From Streptomyces bottropensis ATCC 25435 (GTDB lineage: Bacteria; Actinomycetota; Actinomycetes; Streptomycetales; Streptomycetaceae), in contig NZ_KB911581.1 in NCBI RefSeq assembly GCF_000383595.1, positions 3,354,265 to 3,418,264 on the forward strand: a DNA stretch of 64,000 nt, written 5' to 3'. The notes beneath the pieces are model-generated. The model did not search any database. It was not told the DNA's origin and saw only the letters and a program-made list of their open reading frames with translations. The translations under genes and the position numbers were made by a program. How positions within the stretch are numbered: position 1 is the first letter of the stretch; every line of letters begins with the position of its first letter. Positions 1 through 7,783 of this stretch are shown in pieces.

Positions 1-60
1 ACATCGCGCAGCCAACGCCGCAGTATGAACGCACTGGGTTCACCGACTGGAGGAGACCTC

Positions 61-138
61 GTGCTCAACTCTTGCACCACGGAGCCGGCGGGCGGCGAAC
101 GCCACCGGGCGGCCAAGGCGGAGACATCGCCGAAGTGA
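61..138 (+). CDS. Short leader-like ORF coupled to the flavoprotein gene
   Basis: A GTG at 61 follows a very good ribosome site (GGAGGAG at 49-55) and opens a 25-codon frame that ends in TGA at 136-138. That stop overlaps the GTG (135) of the next gene as GTGA. The product is not recognised. The same frame is open back to base 1, so it could instead be the tail of an upstream gene entering from outside. Another frame closes with TGA at 26-28, which looks like the end of a different upstream gene. A third possibility is that 61 was once the start of the flavoprotein gene and a frameshift separated them. What is seen is the ribosome site and the overlap; any role as a coupling leader is inference. 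Confidence 0.35.
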   Translation: MLNSCTTEPAGGERHRAAKAETSPK

Positions 139-1355
139 GCGGCACGCTGTCCCGGGACGTCGTCATCGTCGGCGCCTCAGTGGCCGGGCTGCGCGCGGCT
201 GAAGCCGTCGCAAGGGTCGCACGAGAACTCACGGTCACGGTGATCGGCGAGGAGGCGCATCCACCATACGACCGGCGGTCGTTGTCGAAGGCGGCGCTCA
301 CCCAGCCGGGGGGCCTCGACGCCGTGAGCATGCGCTCGGTCGCCCGGCTGCGAGACGAAGGTGTGGACTTCCGGCTGGGCACCCGAGCAGTCGGTCTTGA
401 CGCCACTCGTCGGGAGCTTCACCTGGAACAGGGCACCATTTCGTTCGGAGCGCTGGTTCTCGCCTGCGGCTGCGACCCCGCCGTTCCTGCGCTGCTGGCC
501 AGCCGTCCGAGGGTTGTCGCACTCAGGCGATGGGAAAACCTTCTCTCGCTTCGTGCCGCGCTGGCCGGCACGTCGGTGTCCGTCGCCGTCGTAGGAGCGG
601 GCTTCATCGGTGGTGAGGTGACGTCGGCCCTCAAGGGAAGCGGCCGCGCCGTCTCACTGATCGATGTCTCTCCTCAGCCGTTGGGTCGTTTCGGTGCGTT
701 CGTGGCGGAGTCGTACGCCGCCCTGCACGAGGAGGCAGGGACGGCGCAGTACTTCGGCGACGGGGTTGTCGACGTACTGGAGGAACGGCGTGGCCGGTTC
801 CTGCGGCTGAGCAGCGGGGCGCAGGTGCCGGCCGACGTGATCGTCGTCAGTGGCGCAGTGCGGCCCTCGACCGGATGGCTGGAGTCGTCCGGGCTCGTCC
901 TCCGCGACGGCATCGTCTGCGACGCAGCGCTGAGGGCGCATGAAGGCGTCTTCGCGGCCGGAGACGTCGCCCGCTGGTTCAACCCTCGCTACGGCACCCG
1001 GATGAGGGTGGAGCACTGGACGAACGCCGCCGAACATGGCCGCATAGCGGGGTTGAACGCGGTGAGATCGATCGTCGGCGGCAGCGCCGAGGCCTGCGCC
1101 ACCGTGCCCTACTTCTGGTCCGATCAACACAATGTGCGGATACAGTTCGCCGGTTTCCTCAGCGGAGACGAGAGGACTCTCGTCCAACGGACCGCCGATG
1201 GCTCGATCGTCCTTTACGGCCGCGATGACCAACTGGTGGGCGTCCTCGCATTCGAACACCGCTCCCTCTTCGTCGAGCTGCGCACGATGCTGGGGGGCAA
1301 GGGGCCCTGGGACAGGGCGATGGAGCTTGTCGGCGCGACGATCAGCGCCAGCTAG
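135..1355 (+). CDS. FAD-dependent ferredoxin/rubredoxin-type NAD(P)H reductase
   Basis: 406-residue flavoprotein of the BenC-independent, glutathione-reductase-like ferredoxin reductase family, whose members pass electrons from NAD(P)H through FAD to a ferredoxin serving an oxygenase. Visible: an FAD Rossmann motif VIVGASVAG at about residues 10-18, a second NAD(P)H dinucleotide motif VVGAGFIGGEV near 150-160, the VFAAGDVAR FAD motif near 290, and a C-terminal reductase dimerisation domain (FAGFLSGDE..., LVGVLAF). Length fits the family. The start is GTG 135, because the Rossmann strand begins ten residues later; an earlier TTG at 72 is possible. It lies 100 bp ahead of a hydroxyquinol dioxygenase, so it probably serves an aromatic hydroxylase whose oxygenase gene would lie to the left of the window. 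Confidence 0.85.
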   Translation: MSGTLSRDVVIVGASVAGLRAAEAVARVARELTVTVIGEEAHPPYDRRSLSKAALTQPGGLDAVSMRSVARLRDEGVDFRLGTRAVGLDATRRELHLEQGTISFGALVLACGCDPAVPALLASRPRVVALRRWENLLSLRAALAGTSVSVAVVGAGFIGGEVTSALKGSGRAVSLIDVSPQPLGRFGAFVAESYAALHEEAGTAQYFGDGVVDVLEERRGRFLRLSSGAQVPADVIVVSGAVRPSTGWLESSGLVLRDGIVCDAALRAHEGVFAAGDVARWFNPRYGTRMRVEHWTNAAEHGRIAGLNAVRSIVGGSAEACATVPYFWSDQHNVRIQFAGFLSGDERTLVQRTADGSIVLYGRDDQLVGVLAFEHRSLFVELRTMLGGKGPWDRAMELVGATISAS

Positions 1356-1456
1356 GTGGTCGCGCGGTGTGGCGAGGCACTGCAGCGCCGCCGTTTCCAA
1401 ACCAGGCGAGGGATGTGCCGTCATAAACACACATGGATCCAGGGAAGCGAGTCCCA

Positions 1457-2353
1457 ATGACGTCTACCCATGAGCTCTCCGCCGAGCAGACTGCCCGCGA
1501 GGACGACCTCGTCCAGCGTGTGCTGCGCTCCTTCGACAACTGCGAGAGCCCCAGACTCGACCAGATTCTGCGCTCGCTCGTGCGGCACCTGCACGGCTTT
1601 CTGCGTGAGGTGCGGCTCACCGAGGCGGAGTGGAACACGGGCATCGAGTTCCTCACGGCGGTGGGCCACATCACCGACGACACGCGTCAGGAGTTCATCC
1701 TGCTCTCCGACGTGCTGGGCGCCTCGATGCAGACCATCGCCATCAATAACGAGGCGTACGGCGATGCCACGGAGGCCACCGTCTTCGGGCCCTTCTTCGT
1801 CGAGGGCTCGCCGTGCATCGACAACGGCGGCGACATCGCATTCGGCGCCAAGGGGCAGCCATGCTGGGTCGAGGGAACCGTCACCGACACCGACGGCAAC
1901 CCCGTGCCCGGCGCGCGCATCGAAGTGTGGGAGGCCGACAACGACGGCTTCTACGACGTCCAATACGTCGACGACCGCGTGGCCGCGCGGGCCCATCTCT
2001 TCACCGATGAGGACGGCGGCTACCGATTCTGGGCGATCACGCCCACGCCGTACCCGATTCCGCACGACGGCCCCGTCGGCCGGATGCTCGCCGCCGCCGG
2101 CCGGTCGCCCATGCGCGCCTCACACCTGCATTTCATGGTGACCGCGCCGGGCACCCGCCGGCTGGTAACGCACATCTTCGTGCGCGGTGACGATCTGCTA
2201 TTCACCGACACTGTCTTCGGCGTGAAGGAGTCGCTGGTCAAAGACTTCGTGCGGCAACCCACGGGCACCCCGACCCCCGACGGCCGCCCGCTGGACGGGG
2301 ACTGGTCGCAAGTCAGGTTCGACATCGTGTTGGCCCCCTTCGACGCGTCATGA
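1457..2353 (+). CDS. Hydroxyquinol 1,2-dioxygenase (intradiol)
   Basis: 298-residue intradiol ring-cleavage dioxygenase. It should open hydroxyquinol (1,2,4-trihydroxybenzene) to maleylacetate in the cytoplasm, a late step of resorcinol-type aromatic breakdown. The non-haem Fe(III) ligands are all visible: Tyr166 (GFYDVQY), Tyr199 ([10 protein letters not shown]), His223 and His225 (SHLHFMV). The N-terminal helical dimerisation domain (about 1-100) and the [10 protein letters not shown] segment are typical. Start at ATG 1457 is preferred because AGGGAAG sits about 10 nt upstream; an ATG at 1433 would add eight residues without a spaced ribosome site. Its TGA overlaps the ATG of the truncated thiolase as ATGA, so they were one operon. 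Catechol or chlorocatechol as substrate cannot be excluded from sequence alone. Confidence 0.92.
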   Translation: MTSTHELSAEQTAREDDLVQRVLRSFDNCESPRLDQILRSLVRHLHGFLREVRLTEAEWNTGIEFLTAVGHITDDTRQEFILLSDVLGASMQTIAINNEAYGDATEATVFGPFFVEGSPCIDNGGDIAFGAKGQPCWVEGTVTDTDGNPVPGARIEVWEADNDGFYDVQYVDDRVAARAHLFTDEDGGYRFWAITPTPYPIPHDGPVGRMLAAAGRSPMRASHLHFMVTAPGTRRLVTHIFVRGDDLLFTDTVFGVKESLVKDFVRQPTGTPTPDGRPLDGDWSQVRFDIVLAPFDAS

Positions 2354-2486
2354 GCGCGCTCGTCTACGCAGCCCTGCGGACGCCGTTCGGGCGGCCCCTC
2401 CGGAGCCACGGTGCGGGAGAGCCTACGGCGTCACCGCCGGCGAGCCAGGCACCAGACTCGACATCCCACTGATGTCGCAGCAGTAG
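2350..2486 (+). pseudogene. Truncated thiolase start fused to an unknown tail
   Basis: The ATG at 2350 overlaps the dioxygenase stop (ATGA) and opens [15 protein letters not shown], which is the standard N-terminus of acetyl-CoA acetyltransferase / beta-ketoadipyl-CoA thiolases (VY..A.RTPFGR). After the arginine, near base 2395, the similarity ends at once. The frame runs on as low-complexity sequence to TGA 2470-2472, 40 codons against about 400 in a real thiolase. In another frame, from about 2404 to TAG 2484-2486, the translation ending GEPGTRLDIPLMSQQ looks like the C-terminus of a different, unrecognised protein. This suggests a deletion that joined a thiolase 5-prime end to another gene's 3-prime end and removed everything between. 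The thiolase would have closed the pathway by cleaving beta-ketoadipyl-CoA. Confidence 0.6.
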
Positions 2487-2508
2487 CCCGAACCCACGGC
2501 GCACAGCT

Positions 2509-4836
2509 TCATTCCTTGCCCTGGAGTGCCTGGGCCGCCCACACGCCTGCCTCGGTTCGGGAACTGAAGCCGAGCTTGCCCAGAATGTGTTCGACGTGGA
2601 CCTCGACCGTTCTCGGGGAGAGCACCAGCTTCGTGGCAATGGCACGATTACTCAGACCCTCCGCGAGCAGTGACGCGACCTCCCGCTCCCTTCGAGTGAG
2701 CAGGTCGGGCGCGGCCACCCCAACTGCCTGCTCCTTCTCGGCGGAGTCGGCACAGCCGAGTGCCAAGCTCATTTGCGGCCCCGGCTCCAGGCGCCGCCCG
2801 ATCTCGTGGACTCGCTGGAACGCACCCTCCCCGAGCCGGTCCTGTGCGGTGCGCGTGACCTCTTCGTACCGCGAGCCCAGCACCGGACCGAAGGCACCGG
2901 TCCCGGTGTCCAGCACGGTCCACAACGCGGCGACGACCCCGAGCAGTTTGGCCGCCTTCTTGGTGTCGCGGTTGTCCAGGGCTATTCCAGCCATCAGGTT
3001 GATGACGAGTGCCCTGCCGAGGTCGTCCCGGAATTCGCGTTTGAGCTCGAGGCTCTGCCTGGCCAATTCACTGGCGACATCCAAGGCCTGACGCGTCCAG
3101 GCGTCGAATGCCAACATCCACAGCGCGTAGGAGCGGCCCCACGTCTCGCCCAGGCTCTCGCTCAGGCTGACGGCTTCCCTGCAGGAGTCCGACGCTCCCT
3201 GGTGGTCTCCCAGGGCACTCCTGACGAACCCGAGCAAGAACAGGGTCATCAACAGCCCCTCGGTGTCCGACAGGTCCATGTGTCCTTTGTAGGCCACCTC
3301 AAAGGCGTCCCGGGCGGCCTCGAGATCCCCTGAGGTCAGGGCGGTCTGGCCTGTCCATGTGGCAATGTGCGCGGCCAGTCTGGGGTCCTTGGTCAAGCGC
3401 GCGATCTCGCTGGCCTTTCTCAGAAAGTCCTGGGCGCGGGGCAGTTCTCCATGGAGCGTCGCGACCGACGCCGCTGCCCAGAGGGCGTTGCCGCGTTCAA
3501 CGGATTCGGTGGTGTCCGTGGCAAGAGCCCTCTCCAACCAGTGTCGGCCTTCGCGGAGATGGCCGGTGATCCAGTAGAACCGAAGGCTGGATGCGAACTC
3601 CAACGCGTCACTGGAGCGCGCAGGGTCCTGAAGGAGACCGTCGAAAGCCAGCTCGAGGTTGGCGAAATCGGACTCCAACCGCTGGAGGGAGTCAGCCTGG
3701 CCGGGACCGAAGAAACGTCTCGCCGTCTGAGTCGCCCACGCCCGGTAGTACTCCACATGCGCATGTCGAGCAAGGGCGTGGTCCTCGCTCCCGTCGGCAC
3801 GCTCCAGGGCGAACTCTCTCAGCGTTTCAAGAAGCCGGTACCGCATTTCTCCCCGCGTGAGCTCAGGGAGGAGGATCGACTTGGAAACCAAGCCCTCGAG
3901 CGCGTCGAGGAGCTTCGTGCCTTCCAGGGGCTCGAATCCGCACACAGCCTGGATCCCAGCAAGATCGGGGCTGCCGCTGAAAGCGGCCAGTCTCGCCCAG
4001 AGCATCTGCTCGTCCGGGGAGCAGAGGTCGTAGCTCCACCGCACCAGCGCGTCGAGCGAGTGATGGTGGGGTGTCGCGGTGGGGTCGCCACGATTCAGGA
4101 GCTCGAATCGATCGTTGATGCGATCCAGAAGCTCATGGACCGACAGAGACCTCAGTCTGGCGGAAGCGAGCTCGATGGCCAGCGGCATACCGTCCAGGCG
4201 GGCGACCAGTTCCGCGACCGCAGCACTCTCGCGCTCGGTGATCTCGAACTGGTCGTTGACGGCCTTGGCCCGGGCCTCGAGCATGGCCACAGCCGGGTAG
4301 GCGCGCAGCTCACCCACGGTGCCTTCCCGGTCCTTCGGAGGCACTGGCAGAGGGCGGACGGTGATCACGCGCTCACCCCGGATCCGCAGCGGCTCTCTGC
4401 TGGTGGTCAACACACGCAGCTCGCTCGAGGCATCGAGGAGGGAGGACACAAGTCGTCGGCATCCGGGAAGTACGTGCTCGCAGTTGTCCAAGACCAGGAG
4501 CATCGAGCGACCTGCCACATGTCGGCGGAGTTGTTCCTCGGCGTCCATGGCCGGCAGAGCACTCAGCCCAAGATCCTTCGCCACCGTCTCGGCGACGGTG
4601 TCCGAGCTGCGCTGAGCGCCCAGCTCGACGAAGCACGCCCCGTCTCGAAATGCTCGATCGAGGGCGGTCGACATCGCGGCGGACAAGGAGGTCTTGCCCA
4701 CACCGCCGGGACCGGTGAGCGTCACGAGGCGGCTGGAGGAGAACAGGTCGCGAGCTGCGGCAAGCTCACGCTCGCGCCCGAAGAGATCGGTCAATGGGGG
4801 CGCGGGCGGTCGAAAGCCAGTTGCGTGCCTGCTCAT
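2509..4836 (-). CDS. STAND-type transcriptional regulator, NB-ARC-like ATPase plus LuxR HTH
   Basis: 775-residue cytoplasmic regulator. The N-terminal NTPase has a P-loop GPGGVGKT at residues 42-49, a kinase-2 stretch LLVLDNCEHVL near 113-123 and a GMPLAIELAS motif. A TPR-like helical middle follows, and the last 65 residues are a LuxR/NarL DNA-binding domain (LTRREREVASLLAEGLSNRAI). Proteins of this plan act as ATP-dependent switches that activate transcription. Start ATG 4836 is chosen because GGAG lies 9-10 nt upstream; in-frame starts at 4845 and 4989 exist but have worse or no ribosome sites. It is convergent with the dioxygenase operon and lies beside a LysR gene, so it may control aromatic catabolism, but no effector is evident. 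Confidence 0.88.
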   Translation of the reverse strand: MSRHATGFRPPAPPLTDLFGRERELAAARDLFSSSRLVTLTGPGGVGKTSLSAAMSTALDRAFRDGACFVELGAQRSSDTVAETVAKDLGLSALPAMDAEEQLRRHVAGRSMLLVLDNCEHVLPGCRRLVSSLLDASSELRVLTTSREPLRIRGERVITVRPLPVPPKDREGTVGELRAYPAVAMLEARAKAVNDQFEITERESAAVAELVARLDGMPLAIELASARLRSLSVHELLDRINDRFELLNRGDPTATPHHHSLDALVRWSYDLCSPDEQMLWARLAAFSGSPDLAGIQAVCGFEPLEGTKLLDALEGLVSKSILLPELTRGEMRYRLLETLREFALERADGSEDHALARHAHVEYYRAWATQTARRFFGPGQADSLQRLESDFANLELAFDGLLQDPARSSDALEFASSLRFYWITGHLREGRHWLERALATDTTESVERGNALWAAASVATLHGELPRAQDFLRKASEIARLTKDPRLAAHIATWTGQTALTSGDLEAARDAFEVAYKGHMDLSDTEGLLMTLFLLGFVRSALGDHQGASDSCREAVSLSESLGETWGRSYALWMLAFDAWTRQALDVASELARQSLELKREFRDDLGRALVINLMAGIALDNRDTKKAAKLLGVVAALWTVLDTGTGAFGPVLGSRYEEVTRTAQDRLGEGAFQRVHEIGRRLEPGPQMSLALGCADSAEKEQAVGVAAPDLLTRREREVASLLAEGLSNRAIATKLVLSPRTVEVHVEHILGKLGFSSRTEAGVWAAQALQGKE

Positions 4837-5035
4837 GAGGGCCATTCTCCGGCGAAGCACCGCGCGCGCAAACCCGTGTGCACGCATCGATAGGTGCCTG
4901 GCCTTCTGCCAGCCGGGCAGGACTGCCTGTCGGCGGCCACTCACGCCGGCGCGGTTCCGGCCCGACCAGGGGGAGAAACGGGGATGCACCAGGTCTCGCC
5001 TCCGGGCGTCGGCTCACACAACTGACCCGCACGAA

Positions 5036-5989
5036 TCAGGAATTCCCTACTGCCGCAAGCGCCCCCCCGCGAGCTCCTTCTCCTGGCGTCCGGCCCGGCT
5101 GCAGCGCGTGCGCCGAGTCCCTCGCAACGAACTTCACGAAACGCCGCGCGGCCTGGCCGCTCGGGCCGCCCCGCCGGATGACCGCGCCGTAAGGCCGGAA
5201 CGCGGTCGGGTCACTGAACGGAATGCCGCGGATCGCGGGACCCGGCGTGTGCCCCGGCCTGGGTACGGGGACGACAGCCACACCCATGCCCGTCGCTACC
5301 AGAGCGCGGAGGGTGGAAAGCTCGGTCACCTCGATCGCGACACGGGGGCTGAATCCCGCTTCCCGGCATAGGCGGTCCGTGACCTGACGCAGGCCGAACT
5401 CGGCCCGGAGCGCGACCATCGGCTCGTGTGCCAGGTCCGCGATCGCCACATGGTCGCGACCTTCGAACGCGTGGCCCAGCGGAACGCCGAGGCACAGTTC
5501 CTCGCGCCCCAGTGGGATCCAGTCCAGATCGTCCGCGACGGGCTCGGGAGCCACGAATCCGACATCGATGCTTCCCTGGCGCACGTCGTCGACAACGTCA
5601 TCACAAGCTCCGCCGCTCAGCTCGAAGGACGTGCTCGAGGCGTGCTTGCGGTAGCGGTTCAAGAGGTCTGGTATCAGCCATCCACCGAACGAATGTACGA
5701 ATCCGAGCGACACCGATCCTCGCAACGGATCCACCAGAGTGGCGATCCGCTCCTCGCCTCTGTCGATCTCGTTCATGGCCCGCACTGCGTGCGCCTGGAA
5801 GATCTCCCCGTACTTATTGAGCCGCAACCCGTTCCGATGACGGTCGAAGAGCTTCACGCCCAGCTTGCGCTCGAGCCGGGCCAAGGCTCGTGACAGCGTC
5901 GGTTGGCTGATGTTCAAACGCAGCGAGGCCTCCGTCATGTGCTCGGTCTCGGCCAGCGTGGTAAACCACTCGAGCTCACGCAGTTGCAT
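5036..5989 (-). CDS. LysR-family transcriptional regulator
   Basis: 317-residue LysR-type regulator. The winged helix-turn-helix occupies residues 1-60 (MQLRELEWFTTLAETEHMTEASLRLNISQPTLSRALARLE). The substrate-binding domain runs from about 90 to 295 (GSVSLGFVHSFGGWLIPDLL; VALRAEFGLRQV; VATGMGVAVVPVP). ATG 5989 has GGAGGG six bases upstream; a GTG at 5995 abuts the ribosome site and is unlikely. LysR proteins usually control a divergent neighbour, but nothing intact is divergent here: the 800 bp beyond its start hold only decayed sequence. Its natural target may have been lost, or may be the catabolic genes at 135-2353. Confidence 0.9.
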   Translation of the reverse strand: MQLRELEWFTTLAETEHMTEASLRLNISQPTLSRALARLERKLGVKLFDRHRNGLRLNKYGEIFQAHAVRAMNEIDRGEERIATLVDPLRGSVSLGFVHSFGGWLIPDLLNRYRKHASSTSFELSGGACDDVVDDVRQGSIDVGFVAPEPVADDLDWIPLGREELCLGVPLGHAFEGRDHVAIADLAHEPMVALRAEFGLRQVTDRLCREAGFSPRVAIEVTELSTLRALVATGMGVAVVPVPRPGHTPGPAIRGIPFSDPTAFRPYGAVIRRGGPSGQAARRFVKFVARDSAHALQPGRTPGEGARGGALAAVGNS

Positions 5990-5999
5990 AATCACCCTC

Positions 6000-6802
6000 C
6001 GTCACCGGACAGGACGACCTTGGGGGTGAAGCTGCGCCGCATCCAGTGGAGGTTGTCGGCACGTGTGGGCCGACAGCTGTGCCTCCGCGCCAGGTACGTA
6101 GTGCACCCGGATTCCCACGGCTTTCGGAATCCTGACCGATCATCGTGGCCACATCATTTCCGCATGAGTCCCTGTAGGTGGGCTCCACCCTCCGCCCTCC
6201 TGCCGACTTCCGCATTCGGATGAACACGTATCCGCTACGTAGTTCCAGGTCCTACGTACTGCCGATCCAGTCCTTCTCAGGCCGCCAGCGGCACACCGGT
6301 ACCGCGGGCGCCACTCCGAGCCGACCCACGACTGCGAGGACGACCTCGCCGCATCGGCGGCGAGTGCCACGCTGGATCCGCTCCTCGACATCGCCGGAAG
6401 CGGGGTCATGCGTTTGACACATCGCTGGCCTAAAGCACCGCATCGGCGGCGAGTGCACAGATCCATCGCCTCACAGAACGCCCGTGCCCGCAGTGGGGCG
6501 TCGGCCGCGGCGAACATCGCCATGATCTGCCGGTAGGCCGGATGGTCCGGCAGCTTCGCGGCCGGCGGCGTCGGATCAGGCAGCGCCAGCAGGGTCTTGC
6601 GGGTGATGCGGACCCCCTCGGCGACCCGGTCGAACTCCTCTAATTGCGCGGTGAGTTCCGCGATGCGTCCCCGCGTGGCCTCGGCCTGCGCGGCGATCTC
6701 GCTCTCTTGCCCCTCCAGGTGCGTCAGCACCGCTCCCAAGGTCAGCTCGCTGCCGCTACATGACCGCCTTCGCCAGGAACCAGTGGTTCTTGGCACAAGC
6801 GG
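6000..6802. other. Decayed intergenic stretch with a gene remnant
   Basis: No intact gene is seen in about 800 bp. On the minus strand, 6731-6455 encodes a coiled-coil stretch followed by RKTLLALPDPTPPAAKLPDHPAYRQIMAMFAAADAPLRAR.FCEAMDL, cited here in parts. From memory this resembles a Streptomyces hypothetical protein with an N-terminal coiled coil and a C-terminal winged helix. Similarity stops exactly where one copy of a 19-nt direct repeat begins (6438-6456; other copy 6349-6367). Sequence from 6000 to 6350 is open in several frames with no family recognised. An inverted repeat TACGTAG / CTACGTA lies at 6236-6242 and 6252-6258. Confidence 0.5.
6349..6456. repeat. 19-nt direct repeat pair, 89 bp apart
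   Basis: The same 19 bases, beginning CCGCATCGGCGGCG, occur at 6349-6367 and 6438-6456. The second copy marks the point where the minus-strand gene remnant loses similarity to its family. This fits a recombination or duplication junction, though the mechanism is unknown. Confidence 0.75.
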
Positions 6803-7783
6803 TCAGTTCGCCAGAGCGGCTGGACGTATAACCTCCGGCCCGAAGCGCCGGCGGGCGCGGTCTGCGGCGGCTTCAGCCGCGCGGGCGCGGGCATCGCCGG
6901 GGTCCAGAGAGAGCTGGCGATAGGACCTGCCAGTTGGCAGCAGGTTGTCTGCGCGGATCGCGAAGGCGCGTACTCTCGCTCGCTGCAATCCGAGACCGGT
7001 CAGCAGGCTCAGCGCGTCCGCAGCGAGGGCGGGCGAGTGGTTGGTGGGTTCCGGAAGGGTGCGCGTGCGTGTGGTGGAGCTGCGGTCGGCGTACCGCACC
7101 GTGAGGGTGAGTCGGCTCGCGATCTGGCTTTCACCGCGCAGGCGTTGGCCGATCTGGTCGGCAAGTCCCAGAACCGCACGGTGATGTTGCGCGGGGTCGA
7201 GGCAGTCCCGCTCCAGCACGCGGTCGGCGATCAGATGTGCTGCCGGTTCTGCGGGGACGACCGGACGGGGGTCGTGGCCGCGGGCACGCTCGGCCAGCAA
7301 CCGCGCCTGGCCGACTCCGAGGAGCCGCTGCAGGGTCGCCGAGGGCAGGTCGGTGATCTGGCCGATGTTGTGCAGGCCGTATCTGTGAAGGGTTTCCGCC
7401 GTGGTGCGGCCGACCCCAGGCAGTGCCGTGACCGGCCGCGGGTACAGCCAGTCGGTCACGTGATCAGTGGGGACCCAGGTGGTGTCTCCCGGCGCGGACG
7501 CGTCGGCCGCCATCGCCGCCAGCATGCGATTGCCGGCGAGCCCGGCACTGCTGTCGATGCCGTAGAGCCCCTTCAGCCTCATCTTCGCCAGCTGAACGAC
7601 GTCATAGGGGGACAGATCGAAGTATCTGAGCGCCGAAGTCAGGTCTAGCTGGACTGCGTCGGGCGGCACGGCCTGGACATGAGGAGTGATTCCATACATC
7701 AGTTCGATTATCTCGTCGTACTGAGCCTCGGTCAGTGCGGCGTGCAAGTGCAGGTGGGCGATGTGGCGCTGCCGTGTCGTCAT
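6803..7783 (-). CDS. ImuB-like Y-family DNA polymerase homologue, catalytic site degenerate
   Basis: 326-residue Y-family polymerase homologue. Its palm would normally begin LHLDMDAFFASVE with a metal-binding Asp. Here residues 7-17 read HIAHLHLHAAL, so that Asp is His, and the usual SIDEAYLD motif is VQLDLTSALRYF. The helix-hairpin-helix region (ALPGVGRTTAETLHRYGLHNIGQITDLP) and little-finger domain are intact. This matches ImuB-type proteins, which do not polymerise but recruit an error-prone DnaE and the beta clamp. ATG 7783 overlaps the stop of the dnaE2-like gene (ATGA), with GGAG six bases upstream, so the two are translationally coupled and follow one promoter. It is shorter than typical ImuB (about 500 residues). 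No imuA-like gene is next to it. Confidence 0.8.
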   Translation of the reverse strand: MTTRQRHIAHLHLHAALTEAQYDEIIELMYGITPHVQAVPPDAVQLDLTSALRYFDLSPYDVVQLAKMRLKGLYGIDSSAGLAGNRMLAAMAADASAPGDTTWVPTDHVTDWLYPRPVTALPGVGRTTAETLHRYGLHNIGQITDLPSATLQRLLGVGQARLLAERARGHDPRPVVPAEPAAHLIADRVLERDCLDPAQHHRAVLGLADQIGQRLRGESQIASRLTLTVRYADRSSTTRTRTLPEPTNHSPALAADALSLLTGLGLQRARVRAFAIRADNLLPTGRSYRQLSLDPGDARARAAEAAADRARRRFGPEVIRPAALAN

